Assembly (NCBI GenBank): GCA_035703165.1
Contig: DASSYR010000061.1
Span: 18,274-82,273, forward strand
Origin: AWTP1-9 sp035703165
Lineage (GTDB): Bacteria; Bacteroidota; Bacteroidia; Chitinophagales; Chitinophagaceae
DNA: 64,000 nt
Reading direction: 5' to 3'
The position numbers and the translations under genes are program-made. Under the pieces are notes generated by a model. It was given only the letters and a program-made list of their open reading frames with translations, was not told the origin of the DNA and ran no database searches. Of this stretch, positions 36,355 to 45,015 are shown piece after piece; position 1 is the stretch's first letter; every line of letters starts with the position of its first letter.

Positions 36355-37299
36355 TCAGGAAGATATATAACCGGATTTATTATCTCTTTTCAACTCCCAT
36401 TCTTTTTTTCCAATGCCTGGGAATACGTGTCTTTCACTGTGATAGGATGAACGTACCAATGGACCGCTTTCTATATAATCAACTCCCAACTCATAACCAA
36501 TGTTTCTTAATTCGGCAAATTCATCGGGATGAACGAAACGTTGTACAGGTAAATGTTTCTGAGTTGGCTGTAGGTATTGTCCGATAGTAATTACATCTAC
36601 ACCTGCATGCTTTAAATCTTTTATTGTTTGTATAACCTCTTCTTTCGTTTCTCCCAGACCAAGCATAATGCCACTTTTGGTTCGCATCCCCCCTTCTTTT
36701 AATGTTTTCAGCACTTCCATACTTCTCCAATATTTAGCTTGGATACGAACCTGGCGTGTTAATCGTTCAACAGTTTCAATATTATGAGAAACTACCTCCG
36801 GAGCCGCATCTATAATGCGTTGAATATTTTCTTTATCGCCTTTAAAATCGGGAATTAATGTTTCTAATGTCGTTTCCGGATTTAATGCTTTCACAGCTTT
36901 AATGGTATTAAACCAAACAGTGCTTCCTCCATCTTTAAGTTCATCCCTGTCAACAGAAGTAATAACAGCATGTTTTACCTTCATGAGGTAAATAGCTTCA
37001 GCAACTCTTTGAGGCTCATCCCAATCTAACTCAGTCGGTTTACCGGTTGCCACGGCACAAAAACCGCAACTTCGGGTACATACATTGCCCAATATCATAA
37101 AAGTAGCTGTACCACTTCCCCAGCATTCGCCCATATTAGGACAGTTACCACTTTCACATATCGTGTGAAGCTTGTGTGTATCCACAAGGCTACGGACATT
37201 TTTGTAGCTTTCCCCAATGGGCAGCTTAACCCTTAGCCAGTCGGGCTTTTTTAGCTTATGTATTTCTTTTGAAGCGGATATAACAGGAAATTCTTTCAT
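36355..37299 (-). CDS. lipA: Lipoyl synthase
   Basis: A 314-residue radical-SAM enzyme that inserts two sulfur atoms into protein-bound octanoyl groups. Both clusters are visible: auxiliary cluster CESGNCPNMGEC (C48, C53, C59) and radical-SAM CTRSCGFC (C74, C78, C81). The closing RSSYHSERH carries the serine that ligates the auxiliary cluster. Length is normal. Together with lipB at 31368 the window encodes the endogenous lipoate pathway. A TTG-N16-TATCTTTG promoter lies 26 bases upstream, overlapping the end of the preceding gene. Confidence 0.97.
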   Translation of the reverse strand: MKEFPVISASKEIHKLKKPDWLRVKLPIGESYKNVRSLVDTHKLHTICESGNCPNMGECWGSGTATFMILGNVCTRSCGFCAVATGKPTELDWDEPQRVAEAIYLMKVKHAVITSVDRDELKDGGSTVWFNTIKAVKALNPETTLETLIPDFKGDKENIQRIIDAAPEVVSHNIETVERLTRQVRIQAKYWRSMEVLKTLKEGGMRTKSGIMLGLGETKEEVIQTIKDLKHAGVDVITIGQYLQPTQKHLPVQRFVHPDEFAELRNIGYELGVDYIESGPLVRSSYHSERHVFPGIGKKEWELKRDNKSGYISS

Positions 37300-37324
37300 A
37301 AATGCCTTTATGGCAATAAAAGTT

Positions 37325-37351
37325 CAAAGATAGCTTACTTACGCTTTCCAA
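37325..37351 (-). promoter_or_regulatory. lipA promoter
   Basis: Minus-strand TTG (37349-37351), 16-base spacer, TATCTTTG (37325-37332), overlapping the stop of the upstream gene. Confidence 0.55.
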
Positions 37352-38177
37352 AGTTTATGGAGACATAAGCGCTAAAGAAAAAGTTTTTATTCTTAGCCAA
37401 AAGCAAAATTTCTGGTTTGGTAAAGTAATATTCTGCATTAATCCCCACCTCTATTGCTGAAACCGTTTCATTAAATCGTCCATAATCAAATCGCAGCCCC
37501 ATACGGCTGTGTACACCCGGGGTAAATTTCAGTTCGTTCCAACCATGTTTTAACCCCGTACCTTCAATAATACGCCCACCAAGAAAATCCAGGCTGTCTG
37601 AAGGAGAATATTTTATATCGGCAATTTCATCATTAAGTGATCTTTGCACTCTAACATAGTAAGGTCTTAACAACCCGGCTGAGAAACCGCCCCCATATAC
37701 TCCGGTTACAGAAACACCATTTTTATTACCTCTGTAGCCAATTACTCTTTGCTGACCAAAACCCAGTTTAGCCTGGTAAAATATATTACGTTTGCCATAC
37801 ACAAAGGGATTGTTGGCAAAAGCAAAGGGACCGGCAATGGTAAAGCTTCCTGTAATTTTATTTTCCTGGGGATGTTTTTTTTCACCAACCTCAATGGTAT
37901 AAAAATTGGCAACCCTTGCTGACTGCATGGTTGCCTTCTCAAAAAAGAACGAATATCCGTCAGTATTAAGCTTAAATCCAAAGGTAGTTTGTTTGTGAAA
38001 AACCAGAGCCCCTTCTTCTTCCAAACGAATGCGTTCATTTATTCTTTCACGACGTTCTTTACGTTTTTCATTACGATTGGTTTTCCGGGAATCTTTCTCT
38101 TTCGCATCTTGAGCAAAAATTGATAAAACACTTAACAACAGGATAATACTTAAAAATATTTTTTTCACGGCTTTCAA
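37335..38177 (-). CDS. Putative outer-membrane beta-barrel protein, unknown function
   Basis: A 280-residue exported protein: signal peptide (1-22, LSIFAQ), a very basic Lys/Arg/Glu-rich segment (about 25-55), then amphipathic beta strands such as 'GALVFHKQTTFGFKLNTDGYSFFFEKA', 'NIFYQAKLGFGQQRVIGYRG' and the last strand 'FFFSAYVSINFGKRK'. The strand pattern suggests a small outer-membrane barrel. I recognise no named family. A TAAATTTG -7 element (minus strand, 38207-38214) is 30 bases upstream. Confidence 0.75.
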   Translation of the reverse strand: MKAVKKIFLSIILLLSVLSIFAQDAKEKDSRKTNRNEKRKERRERINERIRLEEEGALVFHKQTTFGFKLNTDGYSFFFEKATMQSARVANFYTIEVGEKKHPQENKITGSFTIAGPFAFANNPFVYGKRNIFYQAKLGFGQQRVIGYRGNKNGVSVTGVYGGGFSAGLLRPYYVRVQRSLNDEIADIKYSPSDSLDFLGGRIIEGTGLKHGWNELKFTPGVHSRMGLRFDYGRFNETVSAIEVGINAEYYFTKPEILLLAKNKNFFFSAYVSINFGKRK

Positions 38178-38307
38178 TTAATAATTATTAGTTGGGTAAA
38201 TTTACACAAATTTAAACGAAACAATTAATGATGATAGTACTGTTTATTTGTTAAATAACAGGCATGTAATTTTATACAAGTAACCGCCTATAATAAAAAG
38301 AATCCAT

Positions 38308-38712
38308 ATGACATCGCATATCGTTTATGAAGGAAACCTCCGTACCCGTGCCACACATTTGCAATCCGGCACAACAATTGAAACTGATGCGCCCACCGAT
38401 AACCAGGGCCTGGCACAGCGTTTTTCACCTACCGATTTGGTAGCTACGGCATTGGGTAGTTGCATGATGACCATTATGGGCATTAAGGCCAGAGACATGA
38501 AGGTGGACTTAACGGGAGTAAAAATAGAAATACAAAAACATATGAAGGCTGACCCCAGGAGAATAGGAGGTATAGACGTAATTTTTCATTTCCCGGAAAC
38601 TTTACAATTGGATGAAAAAATAAAAACGATTTTAGAACGGGCAGCCATAACCTGTCCGGTAGCTAAAAGCATACACCCGGATATAACAACGAACGTAACG
38701 TTTAACTGGTAG
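38308..38712 (+). CDS. OsmC-family peroxiredoxin-like protein
   Basis: A 134-residue OsmC/Ohr-type protein with both redox cysteines: Cys52 in 'ATALGSCMMT' and Cys116 in 'AAITCPVAKS'. These proteins reduce organic hydroperoxides in the cytoplasm using thiol cofactors or lipoylated proteins. The last 11 bases overlap the end of the convergent DUF2851 gene (stop codons within 38702-38712). Confidence 0.92.
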   Translation: MTSHIVYEGNLRTRATHLQSGTTIETDAPTDNQGLAQRFSPTDLVATALGSCMMTIMGIKARDMKVDLTGVKIEIQKHMKADPRRIGGIDVIFHFPETLQLDEKIKTILERAAITCPVAKSIHPDITTNVTFNW

Positions 38713-39964
38713 TTTTTTTCAATAATGTGTGCCCAATCACGCAATCTAAGCATTTTCGTTTAAGGCAATACCTGTTTCTTAATTCTATCAACGATTGAGA
38801 ATCGAAAGCTGTTTTATTGGCTACATCCATTTCACTCCATTTTTTTGTAATTAAGTTTTCCTCTGCCTTAATTTCTTCCATCCACCTAACAGCCCTATCC
38901 TTATATAATTGCTCATTATGATATTGCCCATAAGCAAACAAAACCGGTATAATGGTATTGATGAAAATATTATCCACCATTTGGGCACCAACGTGTTTTG
39001 GTTTGTACGAAGACAGTTCGCCAATAACATAATGATAGTGCCAGTAATCATTAGCTGTAACATCCAGCAATTTCCTGGTTTCTTTAAGCGAATTACTTTC
39101 TTTTATTTTTGAAAATAAGTGAAGCGAACAGTGTATAAGCATAGCCAATTGTGCCAGTCTTACAGCAGGAAATGAAGATGGGCGCATCCGTAAAGAAGAA
39201 ACCGGTATTTTTATTTCTCTCAGATTATATTTTGATTTACAAAACTCATATTCTCTGTATAATAACTTAGGGTAAGCTTCTTCAAAATCATCGTTTAGTA
39301 TCCCTGCCTGCCCTAGCAATAATGCTTCTAATTGCTGAATATTTTTCTTATGTTTTGCCAATATATTTATGGAAATACTTTTCGCAATATCTTCAAAACA
39401 TTCTTTATTTACCTTACCACCAAAGTTACCTGCTATCATCCACCACAGTACTTCTTCCCAATGATTATTGGTTTTTGTCAAATGAATAAATATCTCCTCT
39501 GATTTTCGCTGTAATCTTTCTATCAATAATCTCTCTTTCCAACTTTGCCACAACAGCCCATCTATGCCGGCAATCCTGTTCTGGCATGGAATAAAGTCTT
39601 TGTTCTCCATCAAATCCCTGTACTTATCAAAAAGCAGCTTTGAAACCCTGTTTTGTAAAACCAAGGTAGGCAAGTTTTTAACCGGTACATCATCATCCCA
39701 TACCACGTGAATAATTACATTTTTATAATGGCGGTCTGGCGAATGTTTATGATTCTTCCAGTCAGAAGACTTTATATGCAATTCTGCATTACCAACAAGT
39801 ATAGTATTCCCGATTTTAATTTTAGTTTCTAAAAAATCCGGTCCCTGGTTGTTGTTATAATTTCCCGGAAAAATAATCTGTAATGGTTCATTATTAGTTG
39901 TCACCAAGCCGGCTTTATTAAAGAATTGCATTTGCCAGATGTACTGAAGAAGGCGTTCCGTCAT
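38702..39964 (-). CDS. DUF2851 family protein
   Basis: A 420-residue soluble protein of DUF2851, a Bacteroidota-centred family of unknown function. The N-terminus 'MTERLLQYIWQMQFFNKAGL...GPDFLETKIKIGNTILVGNAELHIKSSDWKNHKH' resembles a small beta sandwich with acidic and His residues (DF...E...H...D.H) that recall PD-(D/E)XK-like folds (inference). The C-terminus has a Cys cluster 'RYCLKRKCLDCVIG'. It ends a minus-strand series after Maf (68-base gap) and overlaps the convergent osmC by 11 bases. Confidence 0.85.
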   Translation of the reverse strand: MTERLLQYIWQMQFFNKAGLVTTNNEPLQIIFPGNYNNNQGPDFLETKIKIGNTILVGNAELHIKSSDWKNHKHSPDRHYKNVIIHVVWDDDVPVKNLPTLVLQNRVSKLLFDKYRDLMENKDFIPCQNRIAGIDGLLWQSWKERLLIERLQRKSEEIFIHLTKTNNHWEEVLWWMIAGNFGGKVNKECFEDIAKSISINILAKHKKNIQQLEALLLGQAGILNDDFEEAYPKLLYREYEFCKSKYNLREIKIPVSSLRMRPSSFPAVRLAQLAMLIHCSLHLFSKIKESNSLKETRKLLDVTANDYWHYHYVIGELSSYKPKHVGAQMVDNIFINTIIPVLFAYGQYHNEQLYKDRAVRWMEEIKAEENLITKKWSEMDVANKTAFDSQSLIELRNRYCLKRKCLDCVIGHTLLKKTTS

Positions 39965-40032
39965 GTAGTTTAATGGTTTATAGGTAAGGGTTTAATAAGT
40001 CTAAAATTTTATGTTTTTACTATCATAAAAAA

Positions 40033-40596
40033 TCATGTCAGCTTTTGAAGTTCCTGCACTACCCTGCTCACGGGCAAGCCCATTACATTATAGAAATCAC
40101 CGCTAACAGATTTTATCCCAACCACACCAATCCACTCCTGTATAGCATAGGCTCCTGCTTTATCAAAGGGGCTGTATTTGTTTATATAAAATTCTATCTG
40201 ACTCCTGGTAAGAGGATGAAAATAAACTTCGGTAATATCAGCAAACGAAACTTCCTCCTCATTCGCTAAAATTACCACTCCTGTAATAACCAAATGCTTT
40301 TGTCCCGAAAGACGACTTAATATTTTTAAGGCTTCATTTTTGTCTTTAGGTTTTCCTATAATCTCGTTATCAAAAACAACAATTGTATCGGCAGCTAATA
40401 TTATTCTGGAATGGCTAAGTTCTTCCTTTACCGCCAAAGCTTTATTACGAGCTATATACACAGGCACTTCTGTTATCGGTAAATCTGCAGGATATAATTC
40501 ATCTGTCTCTTTTACCATTACATCAAAAGAAATTTCTGCCCATTCCAGCAACTGTTTCCTTCGTGGTGATTGAGATGCAAGGATAATACGTTCCAT
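40033..40596 (-). CDS. Maf-family nucleotide pyrophosphatase
   Basis: A 187-residue Maf/YhdE protein. 'ILASQSPRRKQLL' at the N-terminus is the family signature, with 'ETDELYP', 'YIARNKALAV' and 'ILAADTIVVFD' forming the rest of the active site, and 'FDKAGAYAIQEW' near the C-terminus. Maf proteins hydrolyse dTTP/UTP and modified nucleotides. It begins 5 bases after the stop of the prenyltransferase gene, so the two are co-transcribed. Confidence 0.93.
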   Translation of the reverse strand: MERIILASQSPRRKQLLEWAEISFDVMVKETDELYPADLPITEVPVYIARNKALAVKEELSHSRIILAADTIVVFDNEIIGKPKDKNEALKILSRLSGQKHLVITGVVILANEEEVSFADITEVYFHPLTRSQIEFYINKYSPFDKAGAYAIQEWIGVVGIKSVSGDFYNVMGLPVSRVVQELQKLT

Positions 40597-40601
40597 AATT
40601 T

Positions 40602-41546
40602 TTATAAATATAATCTAAAAAAAACCATAGAGCAGATACCGGTAAACATTACCAGCTTTATCCACTGACTCAAATGATTAAAATCACTGGCAGTTTGTGC
40701 TTTGATAAGTTTTCTGAATATCCAGACTAACGGAAAAACAATTAGTAAAAAAACATAAACAGTACTCCCCCACCAGCCAAATAGCAATACATAGCCCTGC
40801 ACTGTAATAATTATACCCGTTATTACAATAAGCCATACAGCAGTAAAGATTTTGGTAGCATTAATTCCCCATACTATTGGCATAGTGCGACAACCATGCT
40901 TTCTATCGCCTTCTATATCTTCCATATCTTTTACCACTTCTCGTATCAGCGAAATAATAAAAGCAAAAGCTGTGTATAACAGGGTTATTCGTAAAATTCG
41001 GGAAACAAAATCAGGCTTTGCCCCGGGAATTAATAAAAAGTCTAACAATACATAAATTCCAATTACAAAAACAACCCAGGCAGTTAAAAGTGAAATCAGG
41101 ATATTACCTATAAGCAATTGTCTCTTTAACGTGAGAGAATACACGAACAGCAATACTACACAAATCACATTTGAAACGCCCAGCAAAAAATGATGACTGA
41201 TATAATCTACATAAAACCCGGTAACGATGCCGATCATGGATAAGAACATATGCCAAAACATAGCCCAGCGTCTGTTCATAATTTTGTCCACCACATTTCT
41301 TTGTGGCTTATTTATCAAATCAATATTAATGTCAAAATAATCATTAATTATATATCCTGCGGCTGCAATAGCTACGGAAGAAAAAATAATTAAAGCAAGA
41401 TGATACTCTTTAAAAGAATCTACACTGACATTCGCCCTGGAAAGAATCGGTATGATTATACAGTAATAAAAAAGTAATTGAGTAATGGCGATAAAAACTA
41501 AATTCAGCCAGCGAATTAATTTCAAAAAAGCAGCCAATAGCTTCAT
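40602..41546 (-). CDS. UbiA-family prenyltransferase (geranylgeranylglycerol-phosphate synthase-like)
   Basis: A 314-residue membrane prenyltransferase with about eight spans. First Asp-rich motif 'NDYFDINIDLINKPQRNV' (about 67-84), second 'DMEDIEGDRKHGCRTMPI' (about 208-225). In Bacteroidota this paralogue is usually annotated as geranylgeranylglycerol-phosphate geranylgeranyltransferase, an archaeal-lipid-type reaction; that activity is unproven for this protein. It is distinct from the UbiA homologue at 34485. It lies between kdsC-like (26-base gap) and maf (5-base gap). Confidence 0.82.
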   Translation of the reverse strand: MKLLAAFLKLIRWLNLVFIAITQLLFYYCIIIPILSRANVSVDSFKEYHLALIIFSSVAIAAAGYIINDYFDINIDLINKPQRNVVDKIMNRRWAMFWHMFLSMIGIVTGFYVDYISHHFLLGVSNVICVVLLFVYSLTLKRQLLIGNILISLLTAWVVFVIGIYVLLDFLLIPGAKPDFVSRILRITLLYTAFAFIISLIREVVKDMEDIEGDRKHGCRTMPIVWGINATKIFTAVWLIVITGIIITVQGYVLLFGWWGSTVYVFLLIVFPLVWIFRKLIKAQTASDFNHLSQWIKLVMFTGICSMVFFRLYL

Positions 41547-41572
41547 GTACCCTTATTAAGTTTCGAAGATAT

Positions 41573-42094
41573 TTATTGACTGGGAACAGCGGTATCAATT
41601 CCCCAGTCGTTATTTAATTTTAATGTTTTTTCGAGCACATCTCTTACACAACCCTCTCCTCCCTTCAGTGGTGAAATATACAAAGCTATTTGTTTTATTT
41701 CAGAAACAGCATCGGCAGGGCACACAGGCAGAGCCACTGATTGCATGGCCTCATAATCAGGAATATCGTCTCCCATATACAATACTTCAGCAGATGTTAA
41801 GGAATACCGTTTCATTAACTCTTCTAATTTTTCCTTTTTATTTTGAATACCTTGGTGAACTTCTTTAACTCCCAGTTTAGAAAGACGTTCGGCAACCGGA
41901 ACAGATACAGAACCGGAAATTATAAACACATGATACCCTTTTTTAACAGCTAACTGCAAAGAATAACCGTCTTTTATATTCATACAACGAACCCACTCGC
42001 CCCCCGAAAGTATTAGTAAATTACCATCGGTAAGCACACCGTCCATATCAAGTACAAAAGCCCGGATTGGTTTAAACAGTTTTAATACATTCAT
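41573..42094 (-). CDS. kdsC: KdsC-like HAD phosphatase (3-deoxy-manno-octulosonate-8-P phosphatase)
   Basis: A 173-residue HAD-superfamily C0 phosphatase with DxDG 'VLDMDGVLTDG' (Asp16, Asp18), 'IISGS' (motif 2) and 'YMGDDIPDYEAM' (motif 4). Lacking a cap domain, KdsC acts as a tetramer and makes Kdo for lipopolysaccharide. Other enzymes of this C0 subfamily (for example acylneuraminate-type) share these motifs, so KdsC is the likely rather than certain assignment. It lies 82 bases after iscX and 26 bases before the UbiA-type gene. Confidence 0.82.
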   Translation of the reverse strand: MNVLKLFKPIRAFVLDMDGVLTDGNLLILSGGEWVRCMNIKDGYSLQLAVKKGYHVFIISGSVSVPVAERLSKLGVKEVHQGIQNKKEKLEELMKRYSLTSAEVLYMGDDIPDYEAMQSVALPVCPADAVSEIKQIALYISPLKGGEGCVRDVLEKTLKLNNDWGIDTAVPSQ

Positions 42095-42176
42095 ACAATT
42101 ACCGGTTAAAATATATCTTGTGTTTATTGAAAAATGGCGTTAATACCGGATTTGATTCCTATAATTTTTTAACAGC

Positions 42177-42416
42177 CTAAGATTGGTTATCCCGCCATTC
42201 ATAAACCCAACTACTCTGAATCATTTCCAAATGCCCTTCGTTACATTCTTCTCTTTTGCCTAAAAAATTAGGGATTTGCAATACCCATTCCAGCAAATCA
42301 GTAAAACGGATACGGTAAATTTTCCCTTCGTCAAATTCGTCTCCAAAACGCTCGTATAACTTCATTGCAATATCTTCGTAATCGTTCCAATGAATAGGTG
42401 GCTCAAAATGATTCAT
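42177..42416 (-). CDS. iscX: IscX-like iron-sulfur assembly protein
   Basis: A 79-residue acidic protein matching IscX (YfhJ): 'IHWNDYEDIAMKLYERFGDEFDEGKIYRIRFTDLLEWVLQIPNF' has the family's invariant W/DIA and L.P pattern. IscX binds IscS and iron and modulates Fe-S cluster assembly. It directly follows a ferredoxin gene (73-base gap), the same order as in the E. coli isc operon (fdx-iscX), although iscS, iscU, hscA and hscB are not here. Confidence 0.88.
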   Translation of the reverse strand: MNHFEPPIHWNDYEDIAMKLYERFGDEFDEGKIYRIRFTDLLEWVLQIPNFLGKREECNEGHLEMIQSSWVYEWRDNQS

Positions 42417-42489
42417 AATCTTTTATTTCTGGTTTTTGAAAGTATGCGGTTGTTGTTACCTAACCTACGAACATCATCTTTTTAAAATG

Positions 42490-42828
42490 TTATTCTCCTA
42501 AAAATTGAGTTTGGTCTGGCACCAAAATAGTTAATTCTCCGTTTTTGTCGGGTTCTAAAATGCACTGGCACCCGAGACGAGAGTTGAGCCTTGGGTTAAC
42601 AGCTCTGTCAATAAAATCCTCCTCTTTATCACTAATTTCCGGTAAAAATTCGCTCCCTTTCTCTATGTACACATGACAGGTGCTGCAAGCACATACCCCG
42701 CCACAGTTGTGGTGTAAATTAATATCATGACTCAAAGCTATTTCAAGTACAGACTGGTCAGGTGCAATGTCAGTGAGAGTCACCGGCTCCAGGTCCTTTT
42801 GTTCAAATTTAAAATTTATCTTGTACAT
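42490..42828 (-). CDS. fdx: [2Fe-2S] ferredoxin, ISC (adrenodoxin) type
   Basis: A 112-residue ferredoxin from the ATG at 42828. Cluster ligands are Cys42, Cys48 and Cys51 (C-x5-C-x2-C within 'HNCGGVCACSTC') and Cys87 in 'RLGCQC'. The arrangement is adrenodoxin/Isc-Fdx type. It supplies electrons for iron-sulfur cluster assembly or to P450/desaturase-type enzymes; the neighbour iscX points to the former. A TACTTTTG -7 element is 19 bases upstream. Confidence 0.92.
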   Translation of the reverse strand: MYKINFKFEQKDLEPVTLTDIAPDQSVLEIALSHDINLHHNCGGVCACSTCHVYIEKGSEFLPEISDKEEDFIDRAVNPRLNSRLGCQCILEPDKNGELTILVPDQTQFLGE

Positions 42829-42846
42829 CAATTGTCATTTTCGGCG

Positions 42847-42854
42847 CAAAAGTA
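42847..42854 (-). promoter_or_regulatory. -7 element of fdx
   Basis: Minus-strand TACTTTTG (TAnnTTTG), 19 bases before the fdx ATG. Confidence 0.45.
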
Positions 42855-43019
42855 TTGGAAAATCAGCGATTTAATTTGCTCAAAACGGAATAATAACTAC
42901 AGAAGTAAAGCTTTACCCCTAATTAGAGTTGTAAAATTTTAGCAGAAGAACTAACTTGTACTCTCTACATCCCATAATAATCCATATTCCTATTTTCTTT
43001 AGACCTAAAACAAAAAACT

Positions 43020-44057
43020 ATGAAATTTCTGAAAGGCTTACTTTATTTTATTATAGCCCTGCTGGTATTATTGTTACTTGTTTCCTTTTTACTCCCTTCT
43101 AATAAGCATGTAGAAAGGGTTTTACAAATGAACAATGTAAAACCTGAGTCTGTTTTTGCCCAGGTAAACAATATGAAATCCTACAACAACTGGATGCCCT
43201 GGAACCAAAAAGATCCCCAAATGAAACAAGTATGGGGCGCAAAGACAGAAGGCGTTGGTGCCTCTTACAGTTGGGAAAGTAAAGTGAGAGATGTAGGAAA
43301 TGGTAAAATAACCATTACAGAAAGTGTACCGGACAAATTGGTAAAAACCGAATTGGATTTCCTGGAAAATGGAAAGGCTACTGCTGCTTGGGAAATAAAA
43401 CAAAAAGAAGGAGGTACCGAGGTTAAATGGTACTTAGATAGTAAGGTGGGAGGCAATTTTTTTGCTAAAACCATGCAGAGATACTTTTTCCTGTTTATGG
43501 ATAAAATGGTTGGGCCTGATCTTGAAAAGGGATTGGAAAACTTACAAAAACAGGCTGAGGCAAACCCCGCTATGCCCAGTGGTATGCCAGAACCTAAAAT
43601 GGAAATAGAAGAAAAAAACACTTCTACAATGAACATATTGTATATAAAAGAAACCGCTGCTAACATTAGCGAAATAGGCGCTAAACTGGGTGCCGCTTAT
43701 GCTGAGATAGGCACTTTTGCTAAAAGCATCGGTATAAAAGCAACGGGCATGCCTATGGCTTTTTACTCTGGCAGTAGTTATCCTATGCAATTAGACGCTG
43801 CTGTTCCGGTAAATAAATTACCTCCTGCAACAGAGGGCCGAATTAATACAAAGCAACTGTGGGAAAGCCGGGCTGTGGTTGTGCATTTTTGGGGACCTTA
43901 CGAATTGATACCCAAAGCCTATGCAAAAATCGCTGAATGGATGAAGGCCAACAACAAAGAGTCAAATGGGGCGCCTTATGAAGTATATGTTGGCGATCCC
44001 TTAGTTATTAAAGATCCTTACCAGGTTCAAACCGATATTTATCAGCCCATAAAATAA
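43020..44057 (+). CDS. Membrane-anchored SRPBCC + GyrI-like protein
   Basis: A 345-residue protein: one N-terminal hydrophobic span (residues 4-25), an SRPBCC (START-like) ligand-binding domain (about 35-180, 'ESVFAQVNNMKSYNNWMPWNQKDPQMKQVWGAKTEGVGASYSW') and a GyrI-like/AraC effector-binding domain (about 205-345, 'MNILYIKETAANISEIGAKLGAAYAEIG' to 'PYEVYVGDPLVIKDPYQVQTDIYQPI'). Both domains bind small hydrophobic or drug-like molecules, but the fusion has no known function. No regulator domain is present. A terminator follows. Confidence 0.85.
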   Translation: MKFLKGLLYFIIALLVLLLLVSFLLPSNKHVERVLQMNNVKPESVFAQVNNMKSYNNWMPWNQKDPQMKQVWGAKTEGVGASYSWESKVRDVGNGKITITESVPDKLVKTELDFLENGKATAAWEIKQKEGGTEVKWYLDSKVGGNFFAKTMQRYFFLFMDKMVGPDLEKGLENLQKQAEANPAMPSGMPEPKMEIEEKNTSTMNILYIKETAANISEIGAKLGAAYAEIGTFAKSIGIKATGMPMAFYSGSSYPMQLDAAVPVNKLPPATEGRINTKQLWESRAVVVHFWGPYELIPKAYAKIAEWMKANNKESNGAPYEVYVGDPLVIKDPYQVQTDIYQPIK

Positions 44058-44112
44058 AATTGGTTTAACGCTGTCTAAATTTAATACCGCTAAAACAGCC
44101 CTTTATATTAAA

Positions 44113-44153
44113 AAACACTCTAATGATTTTAAAAAAGTCACGAGGGTGTTTTT
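44113..44153. terminator. Intrinsic terminator (both directions possible)
   Basis: Stem AAACACTCT / AGGGTGTTT (44113-44121, 44143-44151; one T-G pair), about 21-base loop, T-run after it on the plus strand and A-run before it, between convergent genes. Confidence 0.7.
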
Positions 44154-44233
44154 ATCTGGCAAAAGAGCCTTTCCTCCCCACACCAAATAATGCGTCACAT
44201 ACGTTATTCATATTTCCTTATTGAACCCGATAA

Positions 44234-44998
44234 TCATTTTTTCTGCAACAATTGGATACTATGAGTAAGTTGCTCATATACCAGCGTAAGTTGGGGATAC
44301 TGTTTTATTATTTCCAGGTGCATTTTAATGGTAGCTTCATCTCCTCTAACGGCAGGCCCGGTTTGCATTTGACGGGGAGAAAATTTCTCTACCCGTAAAG
44401 CGGTTTCTTTTATTATGGGAAAAAGTAAAGAGAAATCAATATTTTCTTTTTTGCAAAATTCCTCCGTCAGTGCATAAAGATGGTTGGCAAAATTGCCAGC
44501 CAGCACGGCTGCTGCATGAAGCTTTTTTCTTTCCCAATCATCTGCAGCTTTTACCTGGCTGGATAAAGTTTTAGCAAAATCCTTGATTAGCGCTAAATTA
44601 TCAGCAGTATTAGCATCAACTAAAAAAGGAATTTCGGGAAGGATGGCTGCTTCTTTTCTCAAACTTTGTAACGGATACAATACACCGTAATTATGTGAAA
44701 TTTCTTTAAGAATATTTTTTGATACACTACCGGCAGTATGAACTACCAGTTTTTTATCCAGTTTTAGTTGCCCGACTAAATCCGGCAGTGCATTATCAGT
44801 TATTGCTACAACATAAATATCAGCATGCTTATCAATAAACTCCTTATTAACCGTAAAGGGGCAATAGAATAAAGCTGCCAGTTCAGCACAGGTCTTTTCA
44901 TTTCTTCCAAAAACCATTATTATTTCATGACCAGCCGCTATCATTTTTCTCCCCAGCACATTGGCTGTATTGCCTGAACCGATTAAAACAATCTTCAT
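44234..44998 (-). CDS. DUF2520/Rossmann-like NAD(P)-binding oxidoreductase
   Basis: A 254-residue protein from the ATG at 44998. A ProC/F420-type Rossmann fold with 'MKIVLIGSGNTANVLGRKM' (GxGxxA-type loop at residues 7-12) is followed by the DUF2520 helical domain ('ERKKLHAAAVLAGNFANHLYALTEEFCKK' and 'SPRQMQTGPAVRGDEATIKMHLEII'). The fold resembles ketopantoate reductase/pyrroline-carboxylate reductase relatives; substrate unknown. Only 17 bases separate it from the divergent alpha/beta hydrolase gene. Confidence 0.85.
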   Translation of the reverse strand: MKIVLIGSGNTANVLGRKMIAAGHEIIMVFGRNEKTCAELAALFYCPFTVNKEFIDKHADIYVVAITDNALPDLVGQLKLDKKLVVHTAGSVSKNILKEISHNYGVLYPLQSLRKEAAILPEIPFLVDANTADNLALIKDFAKTLSSQVKAADDWERKKLHAAAVLAGNFANHLYALTEEFCKKENIDFSLLFPIIKETALRVEKFSPRQMQTGPAVRGDEATIKMHLEIIKQYPQLTLVYEQLTHSIQLLQKK

Positions 44999-45001
44999 AA
45001 C

Positions 45002-45009
45002 TATCTTTG
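45002..45009 (+). promoter_or_regulatory. -7-like element in a 17-base divergent gap
   Basis: TATCTTTG fits TAnnTTTG; the hydrolase ATG follows 7 bases later, so a transcript from here would be nearly leaderless. No -33 at normal spacing. Confidence 0.35.
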
Positions 45010-45015
45010 AGGGAT

